DNA of 64,000 nt, taken from the NCBI GenBank assembly GCA_938005465.1, contig CALLNU010000034.1:124001-188000 (forward strand). The letters run 5' to 3'. A program made the translations under genes and the position numbers. This DNA comes from an uncultured Collinsella sp. (lineage in GTDB: Bacteria; Actinomycetota; Coriobacteriia; Coriobacteriales; Coriobacteriaceae). Below are positions 8,328 through 17,379 of this stretch, piece after piece. The notes beneath the pieces are model-generated. The model was not told the origin of the DNA and searched no databases. It worked only from the letters and a program-made list of their open reading frames with translations. How positions within the stretch are numbered: the first letter of the stretch is position 1; every line of letters begins with the position of its first letter.

Positions 8328-8532
8328 AGCTTTCAACTATGAGTCGACTGTTTTCCGACTACAAAACGCGGGGATGCCATCGAAAAGGACACTTGCGGTA
8401 TCCAGAGTCGGGTAGGGATGGATGCCGCAAGTAGAGAGTCCAATATTAGATGATGCGCCCGGTAAGGTACCCAGACGCATCGCGGTCGGTCTGTTGGAAG
8501 CCGTGCGTCTGACGGTGAGATCCATCACGATG

Positions 8533-10200
8533 TTACAGGGCATGCCATCTTGCGGTCTTTCCCGTTCCGTCGCTATCGATGGTCTTGTCTACCTTCTTCA
8601 TCTTCGCTAACAGGTTCGACACCTTCTTGGCCTTTTGCGCGTCGGTAAGGCCCGAGGGGAGAAGATCGTTGATGAGGGCGGTGATTTTCGCACGTGGTGC
8701 GGGCCCCGTTTCTGAGAGCATCTGAATGACAAACGCCTTGCAGGCCTCTTCATTGAGGCCTTTGCTGCGCGTGTAAGACACCTCCTGCCCCGTCTTCGAG
8801 GCAAGGGCGTTCGTGATGGAGATATGGGGGTACCTGCCTTCGATAAGCTTGAGTCGATGCAGCTCTGCGGCCTCCTCGTTCGTGATTTCCTCGCCTTTTT
8901 GAACCTTGTCCAAAAGGTAGACGACGTCCATCGGAAGGTCCGGTTTAGCATAGAGTAGCCTGCTGTAGCTCTCATTGATGGTCTTACCGTAGACGCTTAC
9001 GCGCACGCGGGTTGGATCCGAAAGGTCGTAGGTGGGTAGGGGGAAGTATCGCTTTCTCTGCATCTGGAATACTTTGGGGATTCCCATGGCGATGGTGTCA
9101 ATCATGTCCATCTGCACCATCGCCTCGGAAAGGAAGGGGTTGCGGTAGTAGCTTGGCTTAAAACCCGGCCGCATCGCATTTTCGATTGTCTCCGGAATGA
9201 AGGACCCTTCGTTTAGGAACACGAGGTGATCCTCGAATTCCTCGACATTGATTCGCCCCTGCATGGAATAGTCCTGATGGGCGATACAGTTGTTCAGGAG
9301 CTCTCTGATGATCTCGGGTTCGTACTGGTCAGCCTCAAAGGGAAACAGACTCGCGCCATTTGCGTTGAACCGGTACTTCTCGTTGCGGATTTTCCCGAGT
9401 ACCTGGTCAATCGCGAGAAGGAAGGGTGGTTTGAAGTGCTCGTAAGAGGTTACCGATCCATTGGAGGCATAGAGAGTCCAGGTGATGCGCGGGCTCATCC
9501 CATCGAGCAGACGGGTGGATTCTGGCCTTCCGAGCAGGATGAGTGTCGTCGGGTTGATCTTGCCGTTTCTGGTTAGGTTTGCCATGTCGAGAATCGTGCG
9601 GTCATCCATGTCCGCGAACGCCCCGGAATGCCGCCGGTGCTTGGAGAGAAAGAGCTCCACCGCTTTCTTCACGGCTTTGGGGTCGAGGTCCTCGAAGGTT
9701 GCTTCTTCGATTTCGAGGGCACTCCAGTCCGGCCTCCGCATTTGGCGTATCTGCTCGTACTTATCGATGGGGAGTGGCCCGAGTGATTCGCCCTCGCGCG
9801 CCCATGCCGCATTGTTGAACGCCGTCGGCATGCCTGGCGTTGCGGCGGGGATTTGAAACGCGAGGACGCGTTTGCCGTCAATCCTGAGTTCATGGATCTC
9901 TCTCAGGGTGAGGTGGTTGTTCGCGCGGTCCGCAATCTCCTTTTTAAGGGATCGAAGGTTGGCCGGATTTCCTTCTCGGTAAGCGGTTCCGCATGCGACC
10001 TTGTCGTTGTCCATACCGAAGATGAGCCAGGCGTCTTGTTTCCCGCGCAGGACCGCTTCGTTACTCAGGGCGGAGAAGTACTTCCCGAGGTTCTTGAAAC
10101 TGAAGTCGTTTTTCGCTTCCTTGAGCTCGATAACCTCGCTCTCATAGGGCTTCTCGATACGGGCGATGAGTTCAAGGACGTCGTGATCGCTGTAGTACAA
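8533..10200 (-). CDS. AlbA_2 (Schlafen-like) domain protein with RecG-like ATPase/wHTH C-terminus
   Basis: A 555-residue protein of the COG2865 type. The N-terminal AlbA_2/Schlafen nucleic-acid-binding domain (about 10-150) shows ESEVIELKEAKNDFSF and AWLIFGMDN. The middle carries LLNNCIAHQDYS and GRINVEEFEDHLVFLNEGSF, the GHKL-like 'RNxxxHRDY' and N-box region seen in these proteins (here NCIAHQDYS). The C-terminal third resembles a winged helix. Such proteins are often annotated as transcriptional regulators or helicase-like, and some relatives occur in defence islands. The start is TTG at 10200, preceded by AGGAG with 5-base spacing. It is the largest cargo gene of the second islet. Confidence 0.75.
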   Translation of the reverse strand: MYYSDHDVLELIARIEKPYESEVIELKEAKNDFSFKNLGKYFSALSNEAVLRGKQDAWLIFGMDNDKVACGTAYREGNPANLRSLKKEIADRANNHLTLREIHELRIDGKRVLAFQIPAATPGMPTAFNNAAWAREGESLGPLPIDKYEQIRQMRRPDWSALEIEEATFEDLDPKAVKKAVELFLSKHRRHSGAFADMDDRTILDMANLTRNGKINPTTLILLGRPESTRLLDGMSPRITWTLYASNGSVTSYEHFKPPFLLAIDQVLGKIRNEKYRFNANGASLFPFEADQYEPEIIRELLNNCIAHQDYSMQGRINVEEFEDHLVFLNEGSFIPETIENAMRPGFKPSYYRNPFLSEAMVQMDMIDTIAMGIPKVFQMQRKRYFPLPTYDLSDPTRVRVSVYGKTINESYSRLLYAKPDLPMDVVYLLDKVQKGEEITNEEAAELHRLKLIEGRYPHISITNALASKTGQEVSYTRSKGLNEEACKAFVIQMLSETGPAPRAKITALINDLLPSGLTDAQKAKKVSNLLAKMKKVDKTIDSDGTGKTARWHAL

Positions 10201-10225
10201 GATCGCTCCTAACGGTCTCGTGGCT

Positions 10226-10350
10226 GATATTTAGTCGTAAGATACGACTAAATATCGAAATTAAAGTCATTTTAGTCCAATCTAACGACTAGAAATAAAG
10301 ATGTTGGACTGTTTATAGGACTAAATACTGTGGAAGGCACGGCTTTAGTC
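10226..10350. promoter_or_regulatory. Palindromic operator-like array upstream of the AlbA_2 gene
   Basis: A perfect 14-bp inverted repeat with a 3-base centre (GATATTTAGTCGTA, AGA, and its complement) occupies 10226-10256. Further copies of the half-site follow: TTTAGTCC near 10270, GGACTAAATA near 10317 and TTTAGTCC near 10345. The spacing and position upstream of the TTG start suggest binding sites for a dimeric repressor, possibly autoregulation. Confidence 0.5.
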
Positions 10351-10378
10351 CAATCGCTGTTTGACGGCCCGCCATATC

Positions 10379-10436
10379 CATAACCCGGAGGTCGTAGGTT
10401 CAAATCCTGCCCCCGCGACCAAGAACTTGCAGCTCG
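10379..10436 (+). other. att-like repeat (copy 3 of 3), right end of the tandem islets
   Basis: Identical over 58 bases to 393-450 in tRNA-fMet, without a tRNA 5' half. A displaced rho-independent terminator follows at 10431-10460, probably the original tRNA terminator from before integration. Confidence 0.75.
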
Positions 10437-10460
10437 TCGGCCTAGCCGGCGAGCTTTTTT
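10431..10460 (+). terminator. Intrinsic terminator (probable original tRNA-fMet terminator)
   Basis: AGCTCGTCGG pairs with CCGGCGAGCT (one G-T pair) ahead of TTTTTT. Confidence 0.65.
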
Positions 10461-10510
10461 GTTATTTCGGGACCGTGTTTTCGGTCCAATTCTCGGCCTC
10501 TCAAACAAAA

Positions 10511-10730
10511 TCTCGATCTGTAACATCTAGACCCGATTTGGGCGGCTAGGTGTTACAGATCGAGATATACCGGTGGGTTGGGCCGTGTTTGTCTAAATCT
10601 GTAACACGAGGGACGGATTTTGCCGAGTTGTTGTTATAGATTGAGATTTTCTAGCAAGCGGGTTTGGTTTGTCTCGATCTGTAACAGTAAGACCCAGTTT
10701 TGCCGCGTAACTGTTACAGATTGAGATAAA
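10511..10730. repeat. Three tandem hairpin units of the TCTCGATCTGTAACA family
   Basis: Units at 10511-10565, 10591-10646 and 10671-10727 repeat with about 80-bp period. Each has arms close to TCTCGATCTGTAACA and its complement around a 25-base centre resembling ACCCGATTTTGxCGGC. Two more units are at 61741-61877. This fills most of the space between the islet end and the flavoenzyme gene. Confidence 0.8.
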
Positions 10731-10873
10731 CCGACGGGCCGCCCCGCCCATCCCCATCCACCTGCCGCTACCTGCTGTCCGCCGATTTCCGTTGCGCTGC
10801 TGTATTCCCATGCCATATCCTCTAGATAACTACGCGGCATCATCGCCGCCGCGCCTACAAGAGAGGAATGTCC

Positions 10874-12904
10874 ATGACCGCACCTGCATCCAAGCTGCTC
10901 CAGCCCATTACGGTTGGCCCCCTTGAGCTCAAGAACCGCATTATGTTTCCGCCGCTGACCACCGGCTACGAGGAGCGTGACGGTTCCATCGGCGAGCGCA
11001 GCCTGGCTTTTTACGAGCGCTTGGCCCGTGGCGGCGTGAGCTACATCGTCATCGGTGACGTTGCTCCCGTCATGACCGCGAGCCCCACGCCCAAGCTGGC
11101 GACCGACGCTCAGATCCCCACGTTTAAGGCGCTGGCCGATGCCGTCCACAAGCACGGCGCCAAGGTCGCGCTGCAGCTGTTCCACCCCGAGTACGATGTG
11201 CCCGGTGTCGGCCGCATGGTCATGGGCTCCATGGCTGCCGTCAAGGCCGCGCAGGAGGCCAAGGCCGCCGGCGACGAGGAGACCTTTGCCGCCAAGATGG
11301 CCGAGTCCAACGAGATCCGCAACCAGGCCTACGCCAAGCTGCATCACGACATGCAGCACTTTGTGAACGAGGCGAGCGTAGAGCAGCTCACCCAGATCAA
11401 GGAGGCTATCGCCGCCTCGGCCGCTCGCGCGCAGCAGGCCGGCATCGACGCCATCGAGGTCCACGGCGACCGCCTGGTGGGTTCGCTGTGCTCGGCCATC
11501 CTCAACCAGCGCACCGACGAGTATGGCGGCTCGTTCGAGAACCGCGTTCGCTACGCGCTGGAGGTCGTCGCTGCCATTAAGGAAGCCGCGCCGCAGCTGA
11601 TGGTGGAGTACAAGCTCCCCGTGATCATGGAGAACCCCGACGGTACGCCGCGCGGCAAGGGCGGCCTGCAGCCCGACGAGGCCTGCGAGTTCGCCAAGCT
11701 GCTCGAGGGTGCGGGCATCGACATGATCCAGGTCGCACAGGCCAACCACACAGGCAACATGGGCGACACCATTCCGCCCATGGGCGCCATGCCCTACAAC
11801 TGGACGCTGCCGGTGGCCGAGCGCGTCAAGGCCCTGGTCTCCGTGCCGGTGGCAACCGTCGGCCGTGTTGTTTCGGTCGAGGCCGGCGAGAAGATTCTGG
11901 AAGACGGCGCCGCCGACATCATCGCCTATGGCCGCTCGCTCATGTGCGACCCCGACATTGCGCTGAAGGCCGCCACGGGTGAGCCCATCCGCGAGTGCCT
12001 CAACTGCAACAAGGGCTGCGTCGACGCGATTCAAAATCGCAAGTACATCTCGTGCGTGCTCAACGCCGAGAACGGTGACGAGGCGACCATCGCCATCAAG
12101 CCGGGCGAGGGCGACAAGAAGATCGCCGTGGTGGGCGGCGGTATTGCCGGCCTGGAGGCCGCACGCGTGGCGGCCAAGCGCGGCTACGACGTGACCATCT
12201 ACGAGGCGAGCGATCACTTGGGCGGCCAGATTGTGCTGGCGGCTGCGCCTCCGCGCAAGGACGAGATCATGCGCTCGGTCGAGTATTACGAGAAGATTCT
12301 GCCTGGTCTGGGCGTGAAGGTTGAGCTCAGCCATGCCGCTACCGCTGAGGACCTCAACGCCGCCGACGCCGCGATTGTGGCCGTGGGCGCGCACGACGTG
12401 GTCATCCCCGTTCCGGGTGCCGATTCGAACAAGGTCGTCTCGAGCTGGGACGTGCTGGCCGGCAAGGTGGAGCTTACGGGCCGCGTCGCTGTCATTGGCG
12501 GTGGCCTGGTGGGCACCGAGACTGCCGAATACCTGCTGCAGCACGGCTGCGAGGTGGCGATCGTGGAGATGCTCGACAAGATTGCCGCGGGCGAGTCCGA
12601 GACCATTCTGCCGCTGATTATGAGCGACTTTGCCGAGCACAACGTGGAGCAGCACGTGAAGACCCGCCTGACCGCCATTACCGACGAGGGCGTGGAGGCC
12701 GTGCGCACCACCGAGGACGGCGCCGAGGAGCCGGTAAATATCGCCTGCGATTACGTGGTGATGGCCGTGGGCTCCAAGGCCAACGCGTTTGACCTGGATG
12801 GCGTGACGGTGCCCGTGACCTGCGTGGGCGACTGCTCGGGTGAGCGCACCGCCGACATCGCGAGCGCCATTCGCACGGCGTATCACGCGGCCAACGAGCT
12901 GTAG
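10874..12904 (+). CDS. Old Yellow Enzyme-type NADH:flavin oxidoreductase with Fe-S cluster (enoate/dienoyl-CoA reductase family)
   Basis: A 676-residue multidomain flavoenzyme of the FadH/BaiCD group. The FMN-binding TIM barrel (about 1-360) opens with LELKNRIMFPPL. A [4Fe-4S] motif follows in ECLNCNKGC...SCVLN (C-x2-C-x3-C-x11-C). Then comes a FAD/NAD domain with VVGGGIAGLEAARVA and VIGGGLVGTETAEYL. It reduces activated C=C bonds of an unknown acceptor with NAD(P)H. The usual HGAHGY active-site stretch is replaced by HGDRLVGSLCSAILN, so the substrate probably differs from classical members. ATG 10874 is preferred over ATG 10868 because GAGAGG is properly spaced. It stands alone as a transcription unit. 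Confidence 0.85.
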   Translation: MTAPASKLLQPITVGPLELKNRIMFPPLTTGYEERDGSIGERSLAFYERLARGGVSYIVIGDVAPVMTASPTPKLATDAQIPTFKALADAVHKHGAKVALQLFHPEYDVPGVGRMVMGSMAAVKAAQEAKAAGDEETFAAKMAESNEIRNQAYAKLHHDMQHFVNEASVEQLTQIKEAIAASAARAQQAGIDAIEVHGDRLVGSLCSAILNQRTDEYGGSFENRVRYALEVVAAIKEAAPQLMVEYKLPVIMENPDGTPRGKGGLQPDEACEFAKLLEGAGIDMIQVAQANHTGNMGDTIPPMGAMPYNWTLPVAERVKALVSVPVATVGRVVSVEAGEKILEDGAADIIAYGRSLMCDPDIALKAATGEPIRECLNCNKGCVDAIQNRKYISCVLNAENGDEATIAIKPGEGDKKIAVVGGGIAGLEAARVAAKRGYDVTIYEASDHLGGQIVLAAAPPRKDEIMRSVEYYEKILPGLGVKVELSHAATAEDLNAADAAIVAVGAHDVVIPVPGADSNKVVSSWDVLAGKVELTGRVAVIGGGLVGTETAEYLLQHGCEVAIVEMLDKIAAGESETILPLIMSDFAEHNVEQHVKTRLTAITDEGVEAVRTTEDGAEEPVNIACDYVVMAVGSKANAFDLDGVTVPVTCVGDCSGERTADIASAIRTAYHAANEL

Positions 12905-13353
12905 TTGAACATCGCGGCCAGGCGGGGCGGTAGCACGGATCCGTCTCGCCCGGCTGTGTCCCGTCGGGTGTTAACCGGTGCGGGGCCTGCAAGCGCAGCA
13001 GGTCCCGCCCTTTTTGTTTTGCTCCGGTGGACGGCAATGCGCGGTAATCATGAGGAGTGAGGACGTCTACTGTCTTGCAGATCACTCAAAATTATTGAGG
13101 GAGGGGTTAATAACTATATCCTCTATACCAAAGGACATAAAGAGATGCCAATTTTGTTGACGAGCGAATGACGATTAGCTGCGAGTCAGCTACCAGCGTA
13201 AATAATCGATAAAGAAATGTCGTAATTTGGTGCGAAATGCCCAGATAACGCCGCGTCTATTTTAATTAACTGCTTTGAGCAAACGGTAAAATGCTACTAT
13301 CTAACTTGCACGTAAGAAAGCAGATTAACGGTTAAGGCTAAGAAGTGGCAGGT
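12905..13353. other. Intergenic region with terminator, no gene seen
   Basis: After the terminator at 12980-13016 the sequence becomes AT-rich (about 13085-13320). It probably holds the promoter of the helix-turn-helix gene. No coding frame with a ribosome binding site was found. Confidence 0.4.
12980..13016 (+). terminator. Intrinsic terminator of the flavoenzyme gene
   Basis: GCGGGGCCTGC pairs with GCAGGTCCCGC (one mismatch), followed by CCTTTTTGTTTT. Confidence 0.75.
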
Positions 13354-13749
13354 ATGTCGGAAGCAACTAGGACTCGCACGCATGCGCCCGAGGTTAGGCA
13401 GCGCGCCGTCGAGATCCTTCAAGAGGGGGTCGGTCATCGCCCCCTCGCCGCGGAGCTTGGCATTCCCCAGGCCACGGCTCGTCAGTGGGCCCGCGCGTAT
13501 GCCGTGGGCGGTGCCGACGCCGTTCTCAATGCCGGTTCGCATCATCACACCTATTCGTACGACGTAAAGCTCGCTGTGGTTAAGGACCGTCTGGAAAACG
13601 GCTTGACGGTTCGCGAGGCCATGATCAAGCACAAGATTCCCAGCGAGTCTTCGGTCAAGGCTTGGTGCCGTCAGTACCGCGAGAGCGGTGAGGCCGCACT
13701 GGTCGATAAGCCGCGCGGTCGCAAGCCGCGCGTTAAAAAGGCGGAATAG
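13354..13749 (+). CDS. Helix-turn-helix protein resembling IS3/IS150 OrfA
   Basis: A 131-residue basic protein with two HTH units. Residues 10-50 include VRQRAVEILQEGVGHRPLAA and ATARQWARAY. Residues 65-110 include KLAVVKDRLENGLTVREAM and SSVKAWCRQYRESG. The tail is Lys/Arg-rich. This layout matches the DNA-binding subunit of IS3-family transposases, but no OrfB or inverted repeats are nearby, so it may be a domesticated DNA-binding protein. ATG 13354 has AGAAG eight bases upstream; a GTG at 13345 is an alternative start. Confidence 0.65.
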   Translation: MSEATRTRTHAPEVRQRAVEILQEGVGHRPLAAELGIPQATARQWARAYAVGGADAVLNAGSHHHTYSYDVKLAVVKDRLENGLTVREAMIKHKIPSESSVKAWCRQYRESGEAALVDKPRGRKPRVKKAE

Positions 13750-13761
13750 CAAACGGGATGG

Positions 13762-13785
13762 TGCGCTCATAGGGGCGCATTTTTC
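13762..13785 (+). terminator. Short intrinsic terminator
   Basis: TGCGC and GCGCA arms are followed by TTTTT, 13 bases after the stop codon of the helix-turn-helix gene. Confidence 0.5.
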
Positions 13786-13929
13786 TTGCCGCCTCTCTGC
13801 TCCAAAGCGGACGTGCCCTTGCCCCGTACGCCTAAAACTCCCCAGTTGACCGAAAACCCGCCGCCGCTACTCATCAATTGAGCTATAACGTTAAACAATT
13901 GCAGCGTTTTTGCATGGGGGAGTGATGGT

Positions 13930-16812
13930 ATGACGCTACTGTATTTCCTTACCCTGTTTCCGCTGGTACCGGCGCTGGGCATGCTGCTCGCGCGCGGTGA
14001 CCGCGCCCGCGATGCGGTGGGACTCATAGGCTCCGGCATTATCATGGCGGTGACAGTTGTAGTCGCCGTCATGTTTTTTTGCACGGGTCCGCAGAGCTTT
14101 GAGATTGCCCCCGGTACCTCGCATGCGCTCTCGATCATCAGCTCCGTCATCGACGTAATTCTGTGCGCCGTCATCCTGTACAACGCGCACAAATATAAGA
14201 GCGTGCTTACCACGGTGCTCGGCATAGTCCAGCTGGTGGGCTCGCTCGTCTTTGCGGCCATGACGCTGCCTGCGGCCGAAGCCGTCACGGCGACGCCGCT
14301 CTACCTAGACTACATGAGCGTGATCATGGTCCTCGCCGTCGGCATCGTCGGCAGCCTTATCTGTATCTACGCTTTGGGCTACATGAAGGACTTCCAGGCC
14401 CATGACGAGCACGAGGCCGCGCTGCGCGGGCAGACCGCGCCCGACCGACGTCCGCAGTTCCTGGCGCTTATGTTCCTGTTCCTCTCGGCCATGTTCGTCA
14501 TCGTGACGAGCGACAACCTCGAGTGGCTGTTCTGCGGCTGGGAAATCACCACCGTGTGCTCGTTTCTCATGATTGGCTACACGCGCACGCCCGAGGCCAT
14601 CAAGAACGCCTTTACCCAGATTATCCTAAACATGCTGGGCGGCATCGCGTTTTTGGCCGGACTCATGTACCTGCACGTTAACGGCATGCCGCTGACCATC
14701 TCGGGCATGATCGATCTTGCCGGCGCTGGCACCACGCAATCCGCGCTGCTGGTGATGCCGGTCGTCCTACTGTCGCTCGCCGCACTCACCAAGGCCGCAC
14801 AGATGCCGTTCCATACCTGGCTGCTCGGCGCCATGGTCGCCCCCACGCCCACGAGCGCCCTGCTGCACTCGTCAACCATGGTCAAAGCCGGCGTGTTCCT
14901 GATGGTCAAGCTGAGCCCGCTCTATGCCATCTATCCCGTGACTGGCTTTATGGTTACGAGTGTGGGTGCCATCACGTTTTTGCTCGCCGCCCTCATGGCC
15001 ATCTCGCAGAGCAACGCCAAACGCGTGCTCGCGTACTCCACCATTTCCAACTTGGGCCTCATCAGCGCCTGCTTGGGTGTCGGCGCGCCCGAGGCCGTAT
15101 GGGCCGCTATCTTCCTGATCTTGTTCCACACGGTGGCAAAGTCGCTGCTGTTCCTGTGCGTGGGCACGGCCGAGCATCATATCGGCAGCCGCAATATCGA
15201 GGACATGGACGGTATGTTCAGCCGCATGCCGCACCTGACGCGTCTGATGATGCTGGGCATCATGGGCATGTTTGTGGCGCCGTTTGGCATGCTCGTGTCC
15301 AAGTGGGGCGCCCTGGTGGCGTTTGCGCAGACCGGCAACGTGCTCATGATCATGGTGCTGGCCTTTGGCTCGGCCGCGACGTTCTTCTTCTGGGGCAAGT
15401 GGCTTGCCAAGCTTTCGGGCGTCGACCCCACGGCTCAAAACGTGGAGGTCAATGTCCACAAGACCGAATGGATGGCGCTCAACACCATCGCCGCGCTACT
15501 GATTCTGTGCTGCGTGGCGTTTCCGGTTATCTCGAGCGGTCTGGTGTCGCCTTACTTGGCCATGGTGTTTGGCCGCGTGCCGTACGTTATTGGCAAGGAC
15601 GCCATGTATCTGATGGTGGTTATCGTGGCGTTTATCGCCGTGGTGCTGCTGACTTCATTCCGCGTGAGCAACAAGCCGCACGTCAACGTGTACCTTTCGG
15701 GTGTGGGAACCGACAAATATCGCCATTTCCGCGGCTCGATGGGACACGAGGTGAAGGCCGAAAAGCGCAATTGGTACTCGGAGGACGCCCTTGGCGAGAA
15801 GCGTATTAGCCCCGTGGGTAGCGTTGTGTGCTGCAGCATTATCTTGTTTGCGCTGCTGTGTTGCGCGTGGATTGGGCCCGAGCGGCTTGCCATGAGTGCG
15901 CCCTCGGTGCTGCGCGGTAAGTATTTCGAAGGCTCGGGCGTCGTGGGCATATTTATTGGTACCGTGGTGTTTGCCCTGCTGGCGCCGCTTGTGGGCGGCC
16001 TGATTGACGGTCTTGACCGTAAGCTTTCGGCTCGCATGCAGGGCCGCGTGGGCCCGCGCCTGCTGCAACCCTTCTACGATGTGGCCAAGCTCCTGCGCAA
16101 GGCCCCCGCCAGCGTAAACACCATGGACGACACCTACATGGCGTGCGCGCTCATCTTTACCGTGGTGGGCGGCGGCATCTTTGTGTCGGGCTCCAACACG
16201 CTGCTGTGCGCCTTTATGGTGACGCTCGCCGCGATCTTTGTGGTGCTGGCGTCCGCCTCGACGCAAAGCCCGTTTGCCCAGGTCGGCGCCGACCGCGAGC
16301 TGCTGCAGGTTATGAGTTACGAGCCTGCCGTTCTGCTGATGAGCGTGGGCCTGTACCTTGCCACCGACAGCTTCGATTCCATTGCCGTGACGGGGCAGTC
16401 GGCCCCCATCATCGTGTACAGCGCACCCATTTTCCTCGCGTTGCTCGCGGTGCTTACCATCAAGCTGCGCAAGTCGCCGTTTGACCTTTCGTACTCGCAT
16501 CACGCGCATCAGGAGATTGTCCAGGGCGTCGCCACCGAGATGAGCGGCGGCACGCTGGCCAAGATGACCCTTATGCACTGGTGCGAGACCGTGCTGTTTT
16601 TGATGTGGGTGGGCATGTTCTTTGTTTGGGACAACCCCGTGAGCTGGGTTGTAGCCCTGGTCGTGATGGCCGCGACGTATTTTGTCGAGGTCCTGATCGA
16701 CAACACCTTCGCCCGTAGCACCTGGCGCAGCTGCGTTAAGCTCGGCTGGGGTGTGGCGCTGGTGTTTGGCCTGCTCAACCTTATGCCCATCCTCGTCGAC
16801 GTGTTTATTTAG
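13930..16812 (+). CDS. echA/echB: Fused EchA-EchB membrane subunit of Ech energy-converting [NiFe] hydrogenase
   Basis: A single 960-residue frame joins two subunits that are normally separate. Residues 1 to about 640 are EchA/NuoL-like, an antiporter-type ion pump with the proton-antiporter core around 130-420 (for example LTKAAQMPFHTWLLGAMVAP). From about 670 to the end it is EchB/NuoH-like, with KLSARMQGRVGPRLLQPFYD near 695-715 and a run of membrane spans. In Ech, these parts use electron flow from ferredoxin to protons to move ions across the membrane. The frame is unbroken and followed by a clean ribosome binding site for echC. The ATG at 13930 follows GGGGGAG; an ATG at 13925 is out of frame. 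Confidence 0.93.
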   Translation: MTLLYFLTLFPLVPALGMLLARGDRARDAVGLIGSGIIMAVTVVVAVMFFCTGPQSFEIAPGTSHALSIISSVIDVILCAVILYNAHKYKSVLTTVLGIVQLVGSLVFAAMTLPAAEAVTATPLYLDYMSVIMVLAVGIVGSLICIYALGYMKDFQAHDEHEAALRGQTAPDRRPQFLALMFLFLSAMFVIVTSDNLEWLFCGWEITTVCSFLMIGYTRTPEAIKNAFTQIILNMLGGIAFLAGLMYLHVNGMPLTISGMIDLAGAGTTQSALLVMPVVLLSLAALTKAAQMPFHTWLLGAMVAPTPTSALLHSSTMVKAGVFLMVKLSPLYAIYPVTGFMVTSVGAITFLLAALMAISQSNAKRVLAYSTISNLGLISACLGVGAPEAVWAAIFLILFHTVAKSLLFLCVGTAEHHIGSRNIEDMDGMFSRMPHLTRLMMLGIMGMFVAPFGMLVSKWGALVAFAQTGNVLMIMVLAFGSAATFFFWGKWLAKLSGVDPTAQNVEVNVHKTEWMALNTIAALLILCCVAFPVISSGLVSPYLAMVFGRVPYVIGKDAMYLMVVIVAFIAVVLLTSFRVSNKPHVNVYLSGVGTDKYRHFRGSMGHEVKAEKRNWYSEDALGEKRISPVGSVVCCSIILFALLCCAWIGPERLAMSAPSVLRGKYFEGSGVVGIFIGTVVFALLAPLVGGLIDGLDRKLSARMQGRVGPRLLQPFYDVAKLLRKAPASVNTMDDTYMACALIFTVVGGGIFVSGSNTLLCAFMVTLAAIFVVLASASTQSPFAQVGADRELLQVMSYEPAVLLMSVGLYLATDSFDSIAVTGQSAPIIVYSAPIFLALLAVLTIKLRKSPFDLSYSHHAHQEIVQGVATEMSGGTLAKMTLMHWCETVLFLMWVGMFFVWDNPVSWVVALVVMAATYFVEVLIDNTFARSTWRSCVKLGWGVALVFGLLNLMPILVDVFI

Positions 16813-16824
16813 GAGGCGGCATCC

Positions 16825-17379
16825 ATGGATCATAAAATGTCGCGCTCGCCGTGGGTTATTCATTACGACGGTTCGAGCTGCAACGGATGCGATATCGAGG
16901 TGCTGGCCTCGCTCACGCCACTGTTCGATGCGGAGCGGTTTGGCGTGGTCAACACCGGCAACCCCAAGCATGCGGATATCTTTTTGGTGACGGGGTCGGT
17001 CAATGCCCAGAACCTGCCCGTCGTGCGCCAGATCTACAACCAGATGCTCGAGCCCAAGTGCGTGGTGGCCTGCGGTATCTGCGCGTGTTCGGGCGGCGTA
17101 TTCCGCGATGCCTATAACGTGATCGGCGGCGTGGACCGCGCGATTCCCGTGGACGTGTACGCGCCCGGGTGCGCCATTCGCCCCGAGACGGTGATCGATG
17201 CCATCGTGGAGGCGTGTGGCATCCTGGACCAGAAGGAGGCCGTGATGCGCGCCGGCGGCGACCCGCTTACCGTGGGCGGCGCCGCAACCTGGGACGGTGG
17301 CGTTGAGCTGGGCGAGGGCGGGTTTGTGGCTGCTGCGGAGGCCGGCGACGCGACCGCCGCTGCAAGGGAGGCCGAGTAA
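16825..17379 (+). CDS. echC: Ech hydrogenase small subunit (NuoB-like)
   Basis: This 184-residue subunit holds the proximal [4Fe-4S] cluster that hands electrons to the NiFe site. Cys19 and Cys22 (SSCNGCD), a cysteine in CGICACSGG (86, with 88 nearby) and Cys116 (APGCAIRPE) make the NuoB-type motif. A Gly/Ala/Glu-rich tail of about 45 residues follows. AGGAGG precedes the ATG by seven bases, and the stop overlaps the start of echD (TAATG). It acts at the cytoplasmic face of the membrane complex. Confidence 0.95.
   Translation: MDHKMSRSPWVIHYDGSSCNGCDIEVLASLTPLFDAERFGVVNTGNPKHADIFLVTGSVNAQNLPVVRQIYNQMLEPKCVVACGICACSGGVFRDAYNVIGGVDRAIPVDVYAPGCAIRPETVIDAIVEACGILDQKEAVMRAGGDPLTVGGAATWDGGVELGEGGFVAAAEAGDATAAAREAE

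Noticed and set aside
10379..10436. Additional tRNA genes at 5818 and 10379
   Set aside because: Only the 3' half of tRNA-fMet is present, with no D arm or acceptor 5' strand. They are att-type repeats.
10511..10730. CRISPR array
   Set aside because: There are only three units, each itself a hairpin with a conserved centre instead of unique spacers, and no cas genes are near.
10634..12886. A 750-codon open frame on the minus strand opposite the flavoenzyme gene
   Set aside because: It is a high-GC shadow of the plus-strand gene, His/Gly/Ala-rich with no domain resemblance.
13354..13749. Active IS3-family insertion sequence
   Set aside because: Only the OrfA-like DNA-binding protein is present; no integrase-type OrfB, inverted ends or target duplication was found.
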